The notes: generated by a model not told the origin, from the sequence alone. Numbered from the stretch's first letter, positions 16,042 through 25,865 are shown. The stretch: 64,000 nt of DNA from Herpetosiphon llansteffanensis (GCF_003205875.1 NZ_PUBZ01000169.1:62001-126000); one strand, 5' to 3'. Translations and numbers: made by a program.

Positions 16042-17853
16042 TTAAACGCTGCGTGCTGCACCACGCGATTCGATGTAACTCAACGATTGATGACGGAAGT
16101 AGGTATCGTATAAATCGGCGTAATGCCCACCCTGATTCATCAGTTGCTCATGGCTGCCTTCTTCGATAATTTGGCCTTGATTGAGCACAATAATGCGGTC
16201 GGCTGAGCGCACGGTCGAAAGTCGGTGGGCAATCAGAATCGCCGTCGAGCGCGAGAGAATCAAGTCCATTGCTTGCTGAATTTGGGTTTCAGTAAATGGA
16301 TCGATGCTCGCTGTCGCTTCATCCAAAATAAAGATTGCTGGTTGCGCTGCCAAAACCCGCGTCAACGCCACCAATTGGCGCTGGCCAAGCGAAAGTTTGT
16401 TGCCACGCTCGCCAACTTGCGATTGCAGGCCTTGGGGCAGGGTTTCAAGCCATTCGCCGCCGCCAATTTGGGTTGCCACCGCTTCAAGCTCTGTATCGCT
16501 CAGATGTGGCGCTGCATAGCGAATGTTGTCGGCAACCGTGCCATCAAACAAAAACGGAGTTTGGGTCACAATCCCCAATTGTTGGCGATAGCTGCGCAAA
16601 TCCAGCGATCGAATATCATGGCCATCAACGGTGATTTTGCCCGTCTGAAACTCATAAAAACGGGTAATCAATTTGGCAATGCTCGATTTGCCTGCGCCTG
16701 TATGCCCAACCAAGGCAATGCTTTCGCCTGGCGCAATCGTGAGGCTGAAATCATTCAGCACTGGCTCTTTGCGGCCATAACGAAATTCAACATGATCAAA
16801 TACGATTTCGCCGCGCAGGCGCTCTGTCGTCTCTTGATCGGTTTGTTTGACGCTATGGTCTGCATCAATCAAGGCAAAAATGCGTTCGGCAGCGGCCAAG
16901 CCAGCCTGAAATTGGCTCCAAAAGGCCGAGATATTCAGCAAGGGAAACCAAAACAGGTCGACGGAGCGTACAAACACATACCAAGCAGCTAACGTAATCG
17001 AGAGATCGATAACCGACAAACCGCCCCAATAAATCAGCGCCGCCGTGCCAAAGCCCGAAACAATATTCAGAGTTGGAAACACATTCGAGAGCACAAAGCC
17101 GCGCCGCAGGTTTACCCCATACGATTGCTGGTTGATTTCGCTGAATTCGCCATAAATGCGGGCTTCTTGGCGAAAATTTTTGGCAATGCTAATGCCAGTT
17201 ACGGCCTCTTGAATTGAGCTATTGACCTCGCCCAACACCTGAAAACCTTTGCGGGTGACGAAGCGAGCCAAGCGCCGAAAGCCTAAAGCAAGCCCAATCA
17301 CGATTGGCGTAAAGCCGATAATGCCTAAGCTGAGCGGCACCGAAACGCTAAGCAAATAAATCAGCAAGGCAATCACGGTGAGCACTTGGCTCACAATTTC
17401 GATGATCAGGCGGGAAACTTGGGCAAACTCTTGGGTATCCGAGGTGATGCGGCTGATAATGCGGCCAGAACGCAGATCATCGAAAAACGAAAGATCATGG
17501 CTGATGGCTGCATTAAACGCATCGTTGCGCAAGGCACTAATCACATCGGCCACAATTTTGGCGGTTAGGCGTTGGCGCACCCATCCCATGGCCCATTGCA
17601 ACACGCCAAACACCACGCCGCCGCTCGCCAGCAACCAGATAAAATTCCAATCGGGGTTGGCCTCGCCAATCCGTTGCACCGCTTGGGCAACCAAAAATGG
17701 CGGCACGGTGTTGAGCAAGCCCAAACCACAAATCAGGAGAATTGTCCACAATGCGGTGCGCCGATGAGCCCGAAAATAGCTCAACATGCGCCCCATTAAT
17801 TCGCGGTCGCCATACTGGCGATCATAATTTTCGGTATCTAATCCTGCAAACAT
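16042..17853 (-). CDS. ABC exporter half-transporter, consensus catalytic Glu subunit
   Basis: 603 residues from the ATG at 17853. The open frame extends 33 codons upstream into repeat DNA and is not used. Six membrane helices, then an ATPase domain with Walker A GHTGAGKSS, Walker B plus catalytic Glu (FILDEATASID) and the H-loop (IAHRLS). The signature loop reads LSLGQ rather than LSGGQ. Its partner at 17963-19711 has the opposite pattern, so the two make an asymmetric heterodimeric exporter like TM287/288 or BmrCD. Substrate (drug, lipid or peptide) cannot be told. Confidence 0.9.
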   Translation of the reverse strand: MFAGLDTENYDRQYGDRELMGRMLSYFRAHRRTALWTILLICGLGLLNTVPPFLVAQAVQRIGEANPDWNFIWLLASGGVVFGVLQWAMGWVRQRLTAKIVADVISALRNDAFNAAISHDLSFFDDLRSGRIISRITSDTQEFAQVSRLIIEIVSQVLTVIALLIYLLSVSVPLSLGIIGFTPIVIGLALGFRRLARFVTRKGFQVLGEVNSSIQEAVTGISIAKNFRQEARIYGEFSEINQQSYGVNLRRGFVLSNVFPTLNIVSGFGTAALIYWGGLSVIDLSITLAAWYVFVRSVDLFWFPLLNISAFWSQFQAGLAAAERIFALIDADHSVKQTDQETTERLRGEIVFDHVEFRYGRKEPVLNDFSLTIAPGESIALVGHTGAGKSSIAKLITRFYEFQTGKITVDGHDIRSLDLRSYRQQLGIVTQTPFLFDGTVADNIRYAAPHLSDTELEAVATQIGGGEWLETLPQGLQSQVGERGNKLSLGQRQLVALTRVLAAQPAIFILDEATASIDPFTETQIQQAMDLILSRSTAILIAHRLSTVRSADRIIVLNQGQIIEEGSHEQLMNQGGHYADLYDTYFRHQSLSYIESRGAARSV

Positions 17854-17861
17854 AAGCACCT

Positions 17862-17962
17862 TTTTTGAAAGGATGAAGGATGAGGGATGAGGGATGAAGC
17901 ATAATATTCTTAATTTGCACGCATCCTTAGTCATCCGTCTTTCATAATTCATCCTTCATAAT
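17862..17962. repeat. GGATGAG heptamer repeat between two ABC genes
   Basis: The spacer inside the exporter operon holds GGATGAAGGATGAGGGATGA-type 7-bp units near 17870-17897. Related sequence in reverse (CATCCTTAGTCATCC, TTCATCCTTCATAATT) follows near 17921-17965. The two halves could pair in the transcript. The same units occur in intergenic islands elsewhere in the window. Its place between co-transcribed genes is unusual. Confidence 0.8.
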
Positions 17963-19711
17963 TCATAATTTCGCGAAGATTGCCCGATAGGCTTCGGATT
18001 GCTGCATGAGATCTTCGTGGGTTCCAACGGCGCTAATTGTGCCTTTGCGAATCACGATGATCAGGTCGGCCCAGCGAATTTGCGAAAGCCGATGGGTAAT
18101 CAAAATCGTGGTGCGATCTTGCGAGGCTTGTTCAATTGCTTGTTGAATCCGATCTTCGGTTGCGCTATCGATGGCGCTGGTTGAATCGTCAAGCACCAAA
18201 ATTGTTGGGTCGGTCAAAAATGCCCGCGCTAAGGCTAAACGTTGGCGTTGACCACCAGAAAGCGTCACGCCACGCTCGCCAATAACCGTATCGTAGCCAT
18301 CGGCCAAGCGCCCAATAAAATCGTGGGCTTGGGCTGCCTTGGCGGCTTCGATAATTTGCTCGCGGGTGGCGTTGGGCACACCAAAGCCAATATTATCGGC
18401 GATTGAGCGCGAAAAGAGGAAAATATCTTGCTCGATGATTGAGATTTGGCGGCGCAAGGCTGCTAAATTCCAATCACGCAGATCAACGCCATCGATCAAA
18501 ATTCGGCCAGCTCGGGCATCGTAGGTGCGGTTGAGCAGCTTGGTCAGCGTGGTTTTGCCAGCGCCAGTTTGACCAACTAAGGCTACGGTTTGGCCGGGGG
18601 CAATCCGAAAATTAACATTTTGGATTGCATCAACGTCGCTGTGATAGCCAAAAGCCACATTTTCAAAGACAATTTCGCCGCGCATTGGCTCGGCATAGCC
18701 TTGGGCATTTTCGTCTAATTCAGTTTCGGTAGTGATTAATTCCAAAATCCGTCGCCCGCCTGCAAGGCCACTCGAAAGCTGCGAGTAGGCAAATTGGGCG
18801 GTAAAGGTGGGGAAGCCAAACAGCAACAATAAGCCGTTGAACGAAACCACATCGCCAACGCTAATCAGGCCGTTGCGGAAAAGAATTAGGCTATGGATAA
18901 AGCCCAAGCCTTGGCCCAACCCAAGCAATAAGACTGGCAAAAAGACCGCTTCCACATTACCTTGAGCCACAAATGCATTGCGCCATTTGGTGACCGCAGC
19001 ACGAAAACGGGTGCGTTCGCGTTCTTCTTGGGCGGTGGCTTTGACGGTTTCCACGCCATCGATTGCTTCGGCCAAAGTGGCGTTCAATTCGCCAAAACTG
19101 CCCCGCACGGCGGTGGTTACGGGCTTCAGTTGACGTAAATATTGCCAAACTAGCAGCCCATAAAAAATCAAATATAGAATCGGCACAACCAACAGTTGCG
19201 GGTGTGGCGAGGCGATCAGCGGCATAATTAAGAACATCGCTGAGCCAACGACCAAATTGACCCCAGGATTGAGCATCAAGTTCATTTCGCGCACGTCGTT
19301 GGTGGCGCGGGCCATCACATCGCCGGTTGGTTGGCTATCGTGGAAGGCCATGCTTTTGCCCAATAAACTGGTGTAGAGTTCATCGCGCACATCGCGTTCG
19401 AGCCGCTGGCCAATCACTTCCGAGGAGAAATTGCGCAAAAGCTGCACAAACGCCCGCAAGAATTGCCCACCAACAATGAGCAACGCCGCCCACCACAAGC
19501 CGTCTTTATCGCCAGTTTTAACCGCCTCGAAGGCTTGACCAGTGACGATTGGCACTTGCGCGGCAAATAACGCGTTGCCAAACGCCCCAATAAACAGCCC
19601 GATAATCCACCAAAGATTGCGCCGCGCATGCGACCAAACCCAGCGTACTGGCGTTGAACGATTGATCTTCCACGATCGTTCAACCACAAATTCACTATTC
19701 GAAAGCGCCAT
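17963..19711 (-). CDS. ABC exporter half-transporter, degenerate-site subunit
   Basis: 582 residues from the ATG at 19711 (AAAGGG upstream). Six-helix membrane domain, then an ATPase with Walker [10 protein letters not shown], a consensus LSGGQRQR signature and Walker B followed by Asp instead of Glu ([11 protein letters not shown]). The Asp means the site formed by this Walker pair and the partner's LSLGQ loop should hydrolyse ATP poorly. This complementary degeneracy shows the two genes work as one heterodimer. First gene of the pair, about 110 bases before the second. Confidence 0.9.
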   Translation of the reverse strand: MALSNSEFVVERSWKINRSTPVRWVWSHARRNLWWIIGLFIGAFGNALFAAQVPIVTGQAFEAVKTGDKDGLWWAALLIVGGQFLRAFVQLLRNFSSEVIGQRLERDVRDELYTSLLGKSMAFHDSQPTGDVMARATNDVREMNLMLNPGVNLVVGSAMFLIMPLIASPHPQLLVVPILYLIFYGLLVWQYLRQLKPVTTAVRGSFGELNATLAEAIDGVETVKATAQEERERTRFRAAVTKWRNAFVAQGNVEAVFLPVLLLGLGQGLGFIHSLILFRNGLISVGDVVSFNGLLLLFGFPTFTAQFAYSQLSSGLAGGRRILELITTETELDENAQGYAEPMRGEIVFENVAFGYHSDVDAIQNVNFRIAPGQTVALVGQTGAGKTTLTKLLNRTYDARAGRILIDGVDLRDWNLAALRRQISIIEQDIFLFSRSIADNIGFGVPNATREQIIEAAKAAQAHDFIGRLADGYDTVIGERGVTLSGGQRQRLALARAFLTDPTILVLDDSTSAIDSATEDRIQQAIEQASQDRTTILITHRLSQIRWADLIIVIRKGTISAVGTHEDLMQQSEAYRAIFAKL

Positions 19712-19828
19712 GAAATCCCTTTCCAGTTGGAAGCATCTGCTCAATATTCTACCATTGAAACAGGTTTGCTATCCCCGCCTTATGACCGATTGCACATAAG
19801 CTGATAAATTTTGGGGGTTGGTTGTTGG

Positions 19829-20190
19829 GGATCGGGGATCGGGTTTTGATCCACGAAGAGCACGAAGCGCACGAAGGGCGAGGATTTTAACGCAGCGGCG
19901 CAGAGCGGATGAGGCTATAGGCTTTTGGCTATAGGCTATGGGAAATCAATAATCAAGCAAATCTGTGCAATCTGTGGCTAAAAGATTTTCATTCGTGCAA
20001 TTCGTGGAATTCGTGGCTAAAATATAGAGGCTATAGGCTTTTGGCTATGGGAAGGCAAGAACCTAATCACAACAGAAATCAAAAGTCAAAAGTCAAAAGT
20101 CAAAACCCTAGAGCCAATAGCCTATAGCCTATAGCCTATAGCCTCATCCTTCGTGCTCTTCGTGGTTTCAGGTTTCGGGGATCAATCGTT
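19829..20190. repeat. Composite repeat island with nested inverted units
   Basis: From the outside in: 9-bp CACGAAGNN units (19852-19878) mirrored by CTTCGTGCTCTTCGTGG (20149-20165), then GAGGCTATAGGC (19910-) mirrored by GCCTATAGCCTATAGCCTC (20121-20145). Between lie TTAACGCAGCGGCGCAGAG, a CTGTGCAATCTGTGGCTAAAA block, an ATTCGTGGAATTCGTGG block and an AAAAGTC heptamer run (20090-20105). No open frame of interest. It directly precedes the trpS promoter. 19712-19828 shows nothing else. Confidence 0.85.
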
Positions 20191-20197
20191 CGACTGA

Positions 20198-20226
20198 TTG
20201 ACAAGCATGCTACGGCTGAATACAAT
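20198..20226 (+). promoter_or_regulatory. trpS promoter (sigma70-type)
   Basis: TTGACA at 20198-20203 and TACAAT at 20221-20226 with a 17-base spacer, immediately downstream of the repeat island and just before the T-box leader. Transcription should begin near 20233. Confidence 0.87.
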
Positions 20227-20232
20227 AAGCGC

Positions 20233-20515
20233 CACAAATTGAAAACGACGTTGACGCGGAAGAGTAAGCAAAAGCGCACTTGTCCAGAGAGTTATCCCTT
20301 GGCTGCGAGGATAATCAAGCTGACTTTGCTGAATGGCCCGCTGAGTTGCTCACCGAATCTGGGTTGCTGCCTGGTAGTAGGCTGAGCCGTGATTGCCTCC
20401 GTTAGCGGGCTACGAGCGCGTAACTATGCTTTAGTTGCGAATTCGGGTGGTACCGCGAGAATCAAGCCGTCTCTCGTCCCGTATGTGGATCGAGAGACGG
20501 CCTTGTTTTAGTTTA
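20233..20515 (+). ncRNA. T-box riboswitch leader, tRNA-Trp responsive
   Basis: The leader ends with the T-box core GGGTGGTACCGCG (20446-20458), then a terminator whose 11-bp stem is 20466-20476 with 20491-20501, followed by TTGTTTT. The T-box sequence competes with this terminator to form the antiterminator when uncharged tRNA binds. Stem I occupies about 20241-20345. A TGG at 20334-20336, in the GAA-TGG context usual for specifier loops, fits tryptophan and the downstream trpS. The call as a T-box is strong; the exact specifier position is inferred. Confidence 0.92.
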
Positions 20516-20528
20516 GCGGAGGATGATT

Positions 20529-21515
20529 ATGGCTGCCTTACCACGAGTCTTTTCGGGCATTCAACCATCGGGCAATTTGCACCTTGGCAATTATTTGGGA
20601 GCGATTCACACTTGGGTACAAGAGCAAAAACAATACGATAATTTCTTTTGTATTGTCGATTTGCATGCGATTACCGTGCCCCAAGATCCAGCAGAGTTGC
20701 GCAAAAACGTGCGCGATTTGGCGGCGCTTTATCTTGCGTCAGGCATCAGCCTTGAGCATGCGACGATCTTTGTCCAATCGCATGTGCCCGCCCACGTTGA
20801 GCTTGGCTGGATTTTAAATTGCCAAACGCCCTTGGGCTGGTTGAATCGCATGACCCAATTCAAGGATAAATCGCAAAAGCAAGAAACTGTCGCCGCAGGC
20901 TTGATGAATTATCCAACCTTGATGGCCGCCGATATTTTGCTCTACGATACCCAAGTCGTGCCCGTCGGCGATGATCAACGCCAGCACATTGAGCTAACCC
21001 GCGATATTGCCGAGCGCTTTAATCATCTTTATGGCGAGACATTTGTGATTCCTGAGCCGCTGATTCGGCCTGTGGCGGCGCGGGTGATGGGCTTGGATGA
21101 GCCAACCCAAAAGATGAGCAAAAGCAACAAAGCCGCTAACCATTCGATTCCCTTGTTGGGCGATTTGAAGGCGACGCGCAAAGCAATTATGCGGGCGGTT
21201 ACCGATTCGGGCAGCGACATCAAATTCGATGAAACTCGCCATGGCGTGCATAACCTTTTGGGCATTTACCAAGCCCTGACTGGCAAGGATAAAGCGACGA
21301 TTGAGGCCGAGTTCGAAGGCCAAGGCTATGGCAAGCTCAAAGGCGCGGTCGCCGATGTGGTGCTGGCAACCTTGGAACCGTTGCAACAACGCTACAACGA
21401 GCTAACATCCGATCCTGCTGAACTCGATGGCATTCTCAAGCGTGGAGCCGAGCGTGCTGCCGAAGTTGCCAATGCTACCTTGTTGCGCGCCTATAAACAA
21501 CTTGGGTTGCGATAA
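20529..21515 (+). CDS. trpS: Tryptophan--tRNA ligase
   Basis: 328 residues from the ATG at 20529. GGAGG at 20518-20522 sits six bases upstream, while the in-frame ATG at 20523 touches it. Class I synthetase that charges tRNA-Trp using ATP. Signature HIGH-like HLGN is at 18-21 and KMSKS at 195-199, and the PSGNLHLGNY opening is typical of bacterial TrpS. Expression is controlled by the T-box leader. trpB lies convergent about 1.9 kb downstream. Confidence 0.97.
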   Translation: MAALPRVFSGIQPSGNLHLGNYLGAIHTWVQEQKQYDNFFCIVDLHAITVPQDPAELRKNVRDLAALYLASGISLEHATIFVQSHVPAHVELGWILNCQTPLGWLNRMTQFKDKSQKQETVAAGLMNYPTLMAADILLYDTQVVPVGDDQRQHIELTRDIAERFNHLYGETFVIPEPLIRPVAARVMGLDEPTQKMSKSNKAANHSIPLLGDLKATRKAIMRAVTDSGSDIKFDETRHGVHNLLGIYQALTGKDKATIEAEFEGQGYGKLKGAVADVVLATLEPLQQRYNELTSDPAELDGILKRGAERAAEVANATLLRAYKQLGLR

Positions 21516-21529
21516 TTAGGGGTTGGGAG

Positions 21530-21775
21530 CTAACGTTTTTTAACCACGAAGGACACGAAGAGCACGAATGTTGGATTAGTTGGAGACTTGGAATAGCAGT
21601 GTATACCAAGAAATTATTTAACTAAGCTTTGCGTTCTTCGCGTCCTTTGCGGTTATCGTGTGCCTAAAACTATCTTTTTTATGAACGAATTTAGTTTAAA
21701 TGGAAACAGCTGGTTATAGCCAAAAGCCTATAGCCAGCTGTTCATCCTTCATCCCTCATCCTTCATCCTTTTATG
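21530..21775. repeat. Repeat island between trpS and the zinc-ribbon gene
   Basis: Contains AACCACGAAGGACACGAAGAGCACGAA (9-bp units) near 21541-21567, the inverse GCGTTCTTCGCGTCCTTTGCGG near 21630-21652, a GCCTATAGCC stretch near 21725 and TTCATCCCTCATCCTTCATCC heptamers near 21742-21771 that run into the stop codon of the next gene. Same families as the island at 19829-20190. No gene. Confidence 0.8.
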
Positions 21776-23393
21776 GTAGCCACTCGACGATTGAGCCATT
21801 TACAAAGGGTGCTGGGGCTTTGCCAGAGCCAATTTCGTAGATAAACGAGCCTTTGCCAATTGCCTCGTAGGTGACATAACGTCCATCGGGCGACCATTTG
21901 CCCCAAACCCGCACTTCGTATGAGTCGGCACTGCTTGGGGGCGCAACCAATTCCTTATCGCCAGTATCTGCATTGATAATCAGTAATGAGCCATCGCTGT
22001 AGTTATCGAGCATATACCACTTGGCATCGGGCGAAATACCGCTAAGATAAAAATCGCCAACTTTTTGCAAGGTTTCTACATCGCCCGTGGCTGGGTCAAG
22101 CAAACAAACGCCACGATCAAACGTGCCAGGATCACAAAAATCATCGTAAATGATCTTGCTATCTTTGTTCCACCACGCATCGGCGGTATAGACCGTGGCG
22201 ATTTTGGTTTGATTACTGCCATCGGCCTTGATTGTATTTAGTTCAATTGCATCTGCTCCAGTCATAAACAAGAGCGTTTGGCTATCTGGTGCCCAACTTA
22301 ATGGGTCGAAATCGATCATGCCAGCGGTTGTTAATTGCTTTTCGCTACTGTTTGCAACATCGTAGACATAAATATTTTGGTCGTCTTTGGTTTCAAAATC
22401 GATGTCGCTGGTGACGAAGGCAAATTTGCTGCTATCAGGTGCCCAGTTCAAGCTTTGAGGCGCAACATTTTGCAATTCCATGACGCTGCGCACGTCCGAT
22501 CCATCGCCATTGGCCAGATAAATCGTTGTTTTGGCTCCGTCGCGCACATAAAAAGCCATGGTTTTACCATCAGGCGACCAGCGCAAAAGATCGCTGTAAT
22601 AGTTGTAGTCGCTCAGATCGAAGGGCAAGACCACGCCATCGTTCAAGGTTTGGCGCACCAGATTAAAGTCTTCGAGATAAATCAGGCTGCCGCCGAGATC
22701 GGTTGGCACGCCGCCACCAGCTGCTTGAGTTGGCAAATCGCTTGATTCATTGGTCGGTACTGGCTCTGCGGTGGCATTGCCGCTGGCTTGGGTTGGCTCG
22801 CTAGTGGCGGTTGCTTCAACTTGGGGATTGGCAGCGGTTTCCTCGGTTGGCTGCGCCAAATTGGTTGGCAAGGGTGTCCAGGTTGGCGCATTGGCCAGAT
22901 TGCCACTGTTGCCACCGTTCGAATCTTTATTGACAAGGAAATATGTGCCAGCACCGCCTGCCACCAAAACCAACGCCAAGCCACCGCCAATCAACCAGCG
23001 ACCTGTTTTGTTTGATTTGGCAACCGGTTGTTGATAATTTGGTTGTTGATAACTTGCTTGGTTATTGGGTGAATATTGCGGCAAGGCAAAATTGGGCTGG
23101 GTTGATGGCTCTTTGCCAAAGCCACCAAGCTTGCTGGTCGAGCTATCGTTTTGGTAATTTGGCAGGTTGACCACTTGGGTTGGTGGATCGTTCAATGGTT
23201 GGGTGCCACTACGCCGTGGCGCATACGGCGAATCATCGGTCGTATCGCTGCTGGGTAAGGGCTGCGAGCCAAAAACGCCGCTGCCAAGCGCTTGGGTCGA
23301 TTGACCTGTTTCTGGCTGGCGCGAGCCACATTCGGAACAATAGACCGAGCCATCGGCCAGCGCCGCGCGACAAACCACACATGCTTGAGCCAT
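21771..23393 (-). CDS. Zinc-ribbon, membrane-anchored beta-propeller protein
   Basis: 540 residues. A zinc ribbon (two CxxC pairs within residues 4-25) is followed by a Gln/Asn/Ser/Pro-rich cytoplasmic stretch, one membrane helix near 133-153 and a Thr/Pro/Ala linker. An extracytoplasmic TolB-like propeller follows, with turns WSPDGKTMAF, WAPDSSKFAF, WAPDSQTLLF and WSPDGRYVTY. The layout, zinc ribbon inside and propeller outside, is common in Chloroflexota for proteins of unknown role. The last codons overlap the heptamer repeat. It ends the trpB-side operon, 40 bases after trpB. Confidence 0.85.
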   Translation of the reverse strand: MAQACVVCRAALADGSVYCSECGSRQPETGQSTQALGSGVFGSQPLPSSDTTDDSPYAPRRSGTQPLNDPPTQVVNLPNYQNDSSTSKLGGFGKEPSTQPNFALPQYSPNNQASYQQPNYQQPVAKSNKTGRWLIGGGLALVLVAGGAGTYFLVNKDSNGGNSGNLANAPTWTPLPTNLAQPTEETAANPQVEATATSEPTQASGNATAEPVPTNESSDLPTQAAGGGVPTDLGGSLIYLEDFNLVRQTLNDGVVLPFDLSDYNYYSDLLRWSPDGKTMAFYVRDGAKTTIYLANGDGSDVRSVMELQNVAPQSLNWAPDSSKFAFVTSDIDFETKDDQNIYVYDVANSSEKQLTTAGMIDFDPLSWAPDSQTLLFMTGADAIELNTIKADGSNQTKIATVYTADAWWNKDSKIIYDDFCDPGTFDRGVCLLDPATGDVETLQKVGDFYLSGISPDAKWYMLDNYSDGSLLIINADTGDKELVAPPSSADSYEVRVWGKWSPDGRYVTYEAIGKGSFIYEIGSGKAPAPFVNGSIVEWLP

Positions 23394-23433
23394 AACTACT
23401 CCTTACACACTGGCCTCATCAGAAGCCATTACG

Positions 23434-24633
23434 CTACATTTGCACTCCCAAAACATCTGCAACGGTGAAAATATCTTTATCGCCCCGCCCCGACAGATTG
23501 ACTAAAATAATGCTTTCTTTGCTCATGGTTGGGGCCAAACGCACAGCTTCGGCAATCGCATGCGACGATTCCAACGCTGGAATGATGCCCTCGGTGCGGC
23601 AGAGCAATTGAAACCCATTTAATGCTTCTTCGTCGGTGGCATAGGTATAGAAGGCCCGTTCTTCGTCGTGGAGCCAAGCGTGCTCTGGGCCTACAGCAGC
23701 ATAATCGAGGCCAGCAGAAATGCTATGGGTATTGGCAATTTGGCCATCGCTATTTTGCAATACATACGAACGTGTACCTTGGAAAACGCCCAAGCGCCCG
23801 CCAGCAAACCGCGCTGCATGGCGACCTGGCTCAATGCCATGGCCACCAGCTTCAACGCCGCGCAGATCAACATGTTCATCGTTGATAAAGGGGTGGAAGA
23901 TGCCAATCGCATTTGAGCCACCGCCAACACAGGCGATGATCGTATCTGGCAGTTTGCCGGTTGCGGCTAAAATTTGTTCGCGCGCCTCGATGCCGATGAT
24001 GCTTTGAAATTCGCGCACCATCAGCGGGTAGGGATGTGGGCCAAGCGCCGAGCCAAGCAAATAGTACGAATCTGGGTTGCTGACCCAATCGCGCATGGCT
24101 TCGTTGACTGCATCTTTGAGCGTTTTGGCCCCAGTGTTCACGCCGCGCACATCGGCTCCTAGCAAGCGCATGCGAAAGACGTTGGGTTTTTGGCGCTCCA
24201 TATCTTCGGTGCCCATATAGACCACGCATTGCAGCCCAAGCAAGGCACAAACTGCTGCCGTCGCCACGCCGTGTTGGCCTGCGCCGGTTTCGGCGATAAT
24301 GCGTTGCTTGCCCATGCGTTTGGCTAAAAGGCCTTGGCCAAGCGCATTGTTGATTTTATGCGCGCCTGTGTGGGTCAGATCTTCGCGTTTGAGCCAAATT
24401 TGTGCTCCGCCAAGCTCTTCGGTCAAACGTCGAGCAAAGGTGAGCGCGGTTGGTCGGCCCGTGTAGGTGCGGTGCAAATGCGCCAATTCGGCCTGAAACT
24501 CAGGGTCGGTGCGAATGCGAAAGAAAGCCTCGGTCAATTCCTCAATTGCTGCGACTAAGGTTTCGGGCACATAGCGCCCACCAAAATCGCCGTAGCGGCC
24601 ATTTAACTCATCAAGAACAACGTGATCAGTCAT
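23434..24633 (-). CDS. trpB: Tryptophan synthase beta chain
   Basis: 399 residues from the ATG at 24633 (AGGAAC upstream); a longer frame start lies inside the preceding gene. It joins indole and serine to tryptophan using PLP. The Schiff-base lysine is Lys93 in HTGAHKINN, and the phosphate-binding GGGSNA loop is present. Length and motifs fit the TrpB1 type that pairs with TrpA. No trpA or other trp gene is adjacent, so the alpha chain must be elsewhere or this TrpB acts alone. It sits 10 bases after the SH3 gene. Confidence 0.96.
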   Translation of the reverse strand: MTDHVVLDELNGRYGDFGGRYVPETLVAAIEELTEAFFRIRTDPEFQAELAHLHRTYTGRPTALTFARRLTEELGGAQIWLKREDLTHTGAHKINNALGQGLLAKRMGKQRIIAETGAGQHGVATAAVCALLGLQCVVYMGTEDMERQKPNVFRMRLLGADVRGVNTGAKTLKDAVNEAMRDWVSNPDSYYLLGSALGPHPYPLMVREFQSIIGIEAREQILAATGKLPDTIIACVGGGSNAIGIFHPFINDEHVDLRGVEAGGHGIEPGRHAARFAGGRLGVFQGTRSYVLQNSDGQIANTHSISAGLDYAAVGPEHAWLHDEERAFYTYATDEEALNGFQLLCRTEGIIPALESSHAIAEAVRLAPTMSKESIILVNLSGRGDKDIFTVADVLGVQM

Positions 24634-24643
24634 AGATGTTCCT

Positions 24644-25186
24644 TTAGCGTGCTTGGATAAAATCTTCAGCGACCCAGCCTTGGCCAATTGCCGATTCGAT
24701 CAGCCACCAGGTGTAATCATCGCCTGAGCGTGGCCCATCGACGATCGTAATCACTTCGCCTGGATCAAGCGCCCCAATCGGTTCGCCTTGGATGCTTGGG
24801 TCGGGCCGGATGCGCACTTGTTCGAGCGTAATTGCCTCGCTGCCAATTTCCAGCACCAATTGAGTTGGAGTTGGTGGGGCTGGGGTGGCAATTGTAAATG
24901 GCGGGAAGGTTGGCGAAGCAGTGACTGGCGTTACAGTTACCATCACAACTAATGGCGTTGGTTGAGCGCTCAAAACGCCGCGATCGCGTAAAAACCAACC
25001 GCCAGCAAGCCCCACCAGCAACAGCGCCGGAATCAAAAAATAGAGGAAATTTGGCTTTGGTTTGGGTGGGCCATTGACAATTTCGTCATAGCCACGCTTA
25101 TAATCGTGGTAGGTGTGATAAAACAATTGATTCAGCGTGCCTTCTTCAGCATCACGCCGTCCCTGATCATAATATGGCGAGGGCAT
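24644..25186 (-). CDS. Single-pass membrane protein with bacterial SH3-like domain
   Basis: 180 residues. The N-terminus is cytoplasmic and charged ([10 protein letters not shown]). A membrane helix spans about 47-66 and a Thr/Pro linker follows. The C-terminal 70 residues are an SH3b-like domain ([11 protein letters not shown], then GWVAEDFI), which commonly binds cell-wall peptides. It lies between rnhB and trpB in one direction with short gaps. Specific role unknown. Confidence 0.8.
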   Translation of the reverse strand: MPSPYYDQGRRDAEEGTLNQLFYHTYHDYKRGYDEIVNGPPKPKPNFLYFLIPALLLVGLAGGWFLRDRGVLSAQPTPLVVMVTVTPVTASPTFPPFTIATPAPPTPTQLVLEIGSEAITLEQVRIRPDPSIQGEPIGALDPGEVITIVDGPRSGDDYTWWLIESAIGQGWVAEDFIQAR

Positions 25187-25241
25187 ATCAACACTCCATA
25201 AAAGCCATGTTTGACCTTAGTATCATTCTCTGGCAATTTTG

Positions 25242-25865
25242 TCAATCAACAAAGGCCGCAAGCGGCTTAAATGAGCGTCGATGCAGCTGGGTTGGGCCGT
25301 GCGCTGCCAAGGCTTGTTGATGTTGGGCCGTGCCATAGCCTTTATGTGCTGCCCAGCCATAGCGAGCATCACGCTGATCATACTCGTGCATCAGATTATC
25401 GCGATAGACTTTAGCCACAATTGAAGCTGCCGCCACCGAAATGCTGACTGCATCGCCTTTGGGCAGCGAGCGTTGCAATACTGGCAATTCTGGCAATTTA
25501 ACCCAATCGATCACCAAGCCATCGGGCAAGGCTGGCAGGCTCAAAACTGCATGCATCATCGCCCATTTGGTGGCAGTTGCAATGCCAAATAAATCAATGA
25601 GATGGGCGGAAACCACGCCCAGCCCAATGCCGCTGGCCAATTGACGAATGCGCAAGGCCATTGCTTGGCGCGCTTCGGCACTAAGCGTTTTCGAATCGTT
25701 GATGCCTGCTAAAGCAGTTGGGTCGTTGAGCAAGGGTTGCGGAAAGATCACCGCCGCTGCAACCACGGGACCAGCCCAGCAGCCACGGCCAACTTCATCA
25801 ACGCCCGCCACAAGCTGCGCACCTTTATTCCAAAGTTGTTGTTCTTCGTAAATTCCAATTGTCAT
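25242..25865 (-). CDS. rnhB: Ribonuclease HII
   Basis: 207 residues. It cuts the RNA strand of RNA-DNA hybrids and removes single ribonucleotides from DNA. The catalytic Asp23-Glu24 pair is in GVDEVGRG, a further conserved Asp is in NDSKTLS (about 57), and SIVAKVYRD is the usual third block. It lies in the ribosomal protein L19 gene neighbourhood, as in many bacteria. The ribosome site is weak. Confidence 0.95.
   Translation of the reverse strand: MTIGIYEEQQLWNKGAQLVAGVDEVGRGCWAGPVVAAAVIFPQPLLNDPTALAGINDSKTLSAEARQAMALRIRQLASGIGLGVVSAHLIDLFGIATATKWAMMHAVLSLPALPDGLVIDWVKLPELPVLQRSLPKGDAVSISVAAASIVAKVYRDNLMHEYDQRDARYGWAAHKGYGTAQHQQALAAHGPTQLHRRSFKPLAAFVD

Noticed and set aside
16042-17952. N-terminal extension of the ABC subunit by 33 codons
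   Set aside because: The extra codons are encoded by repeat DNA and have no membrane or homologous sequence. A start with AAGGTG exists at 17853.
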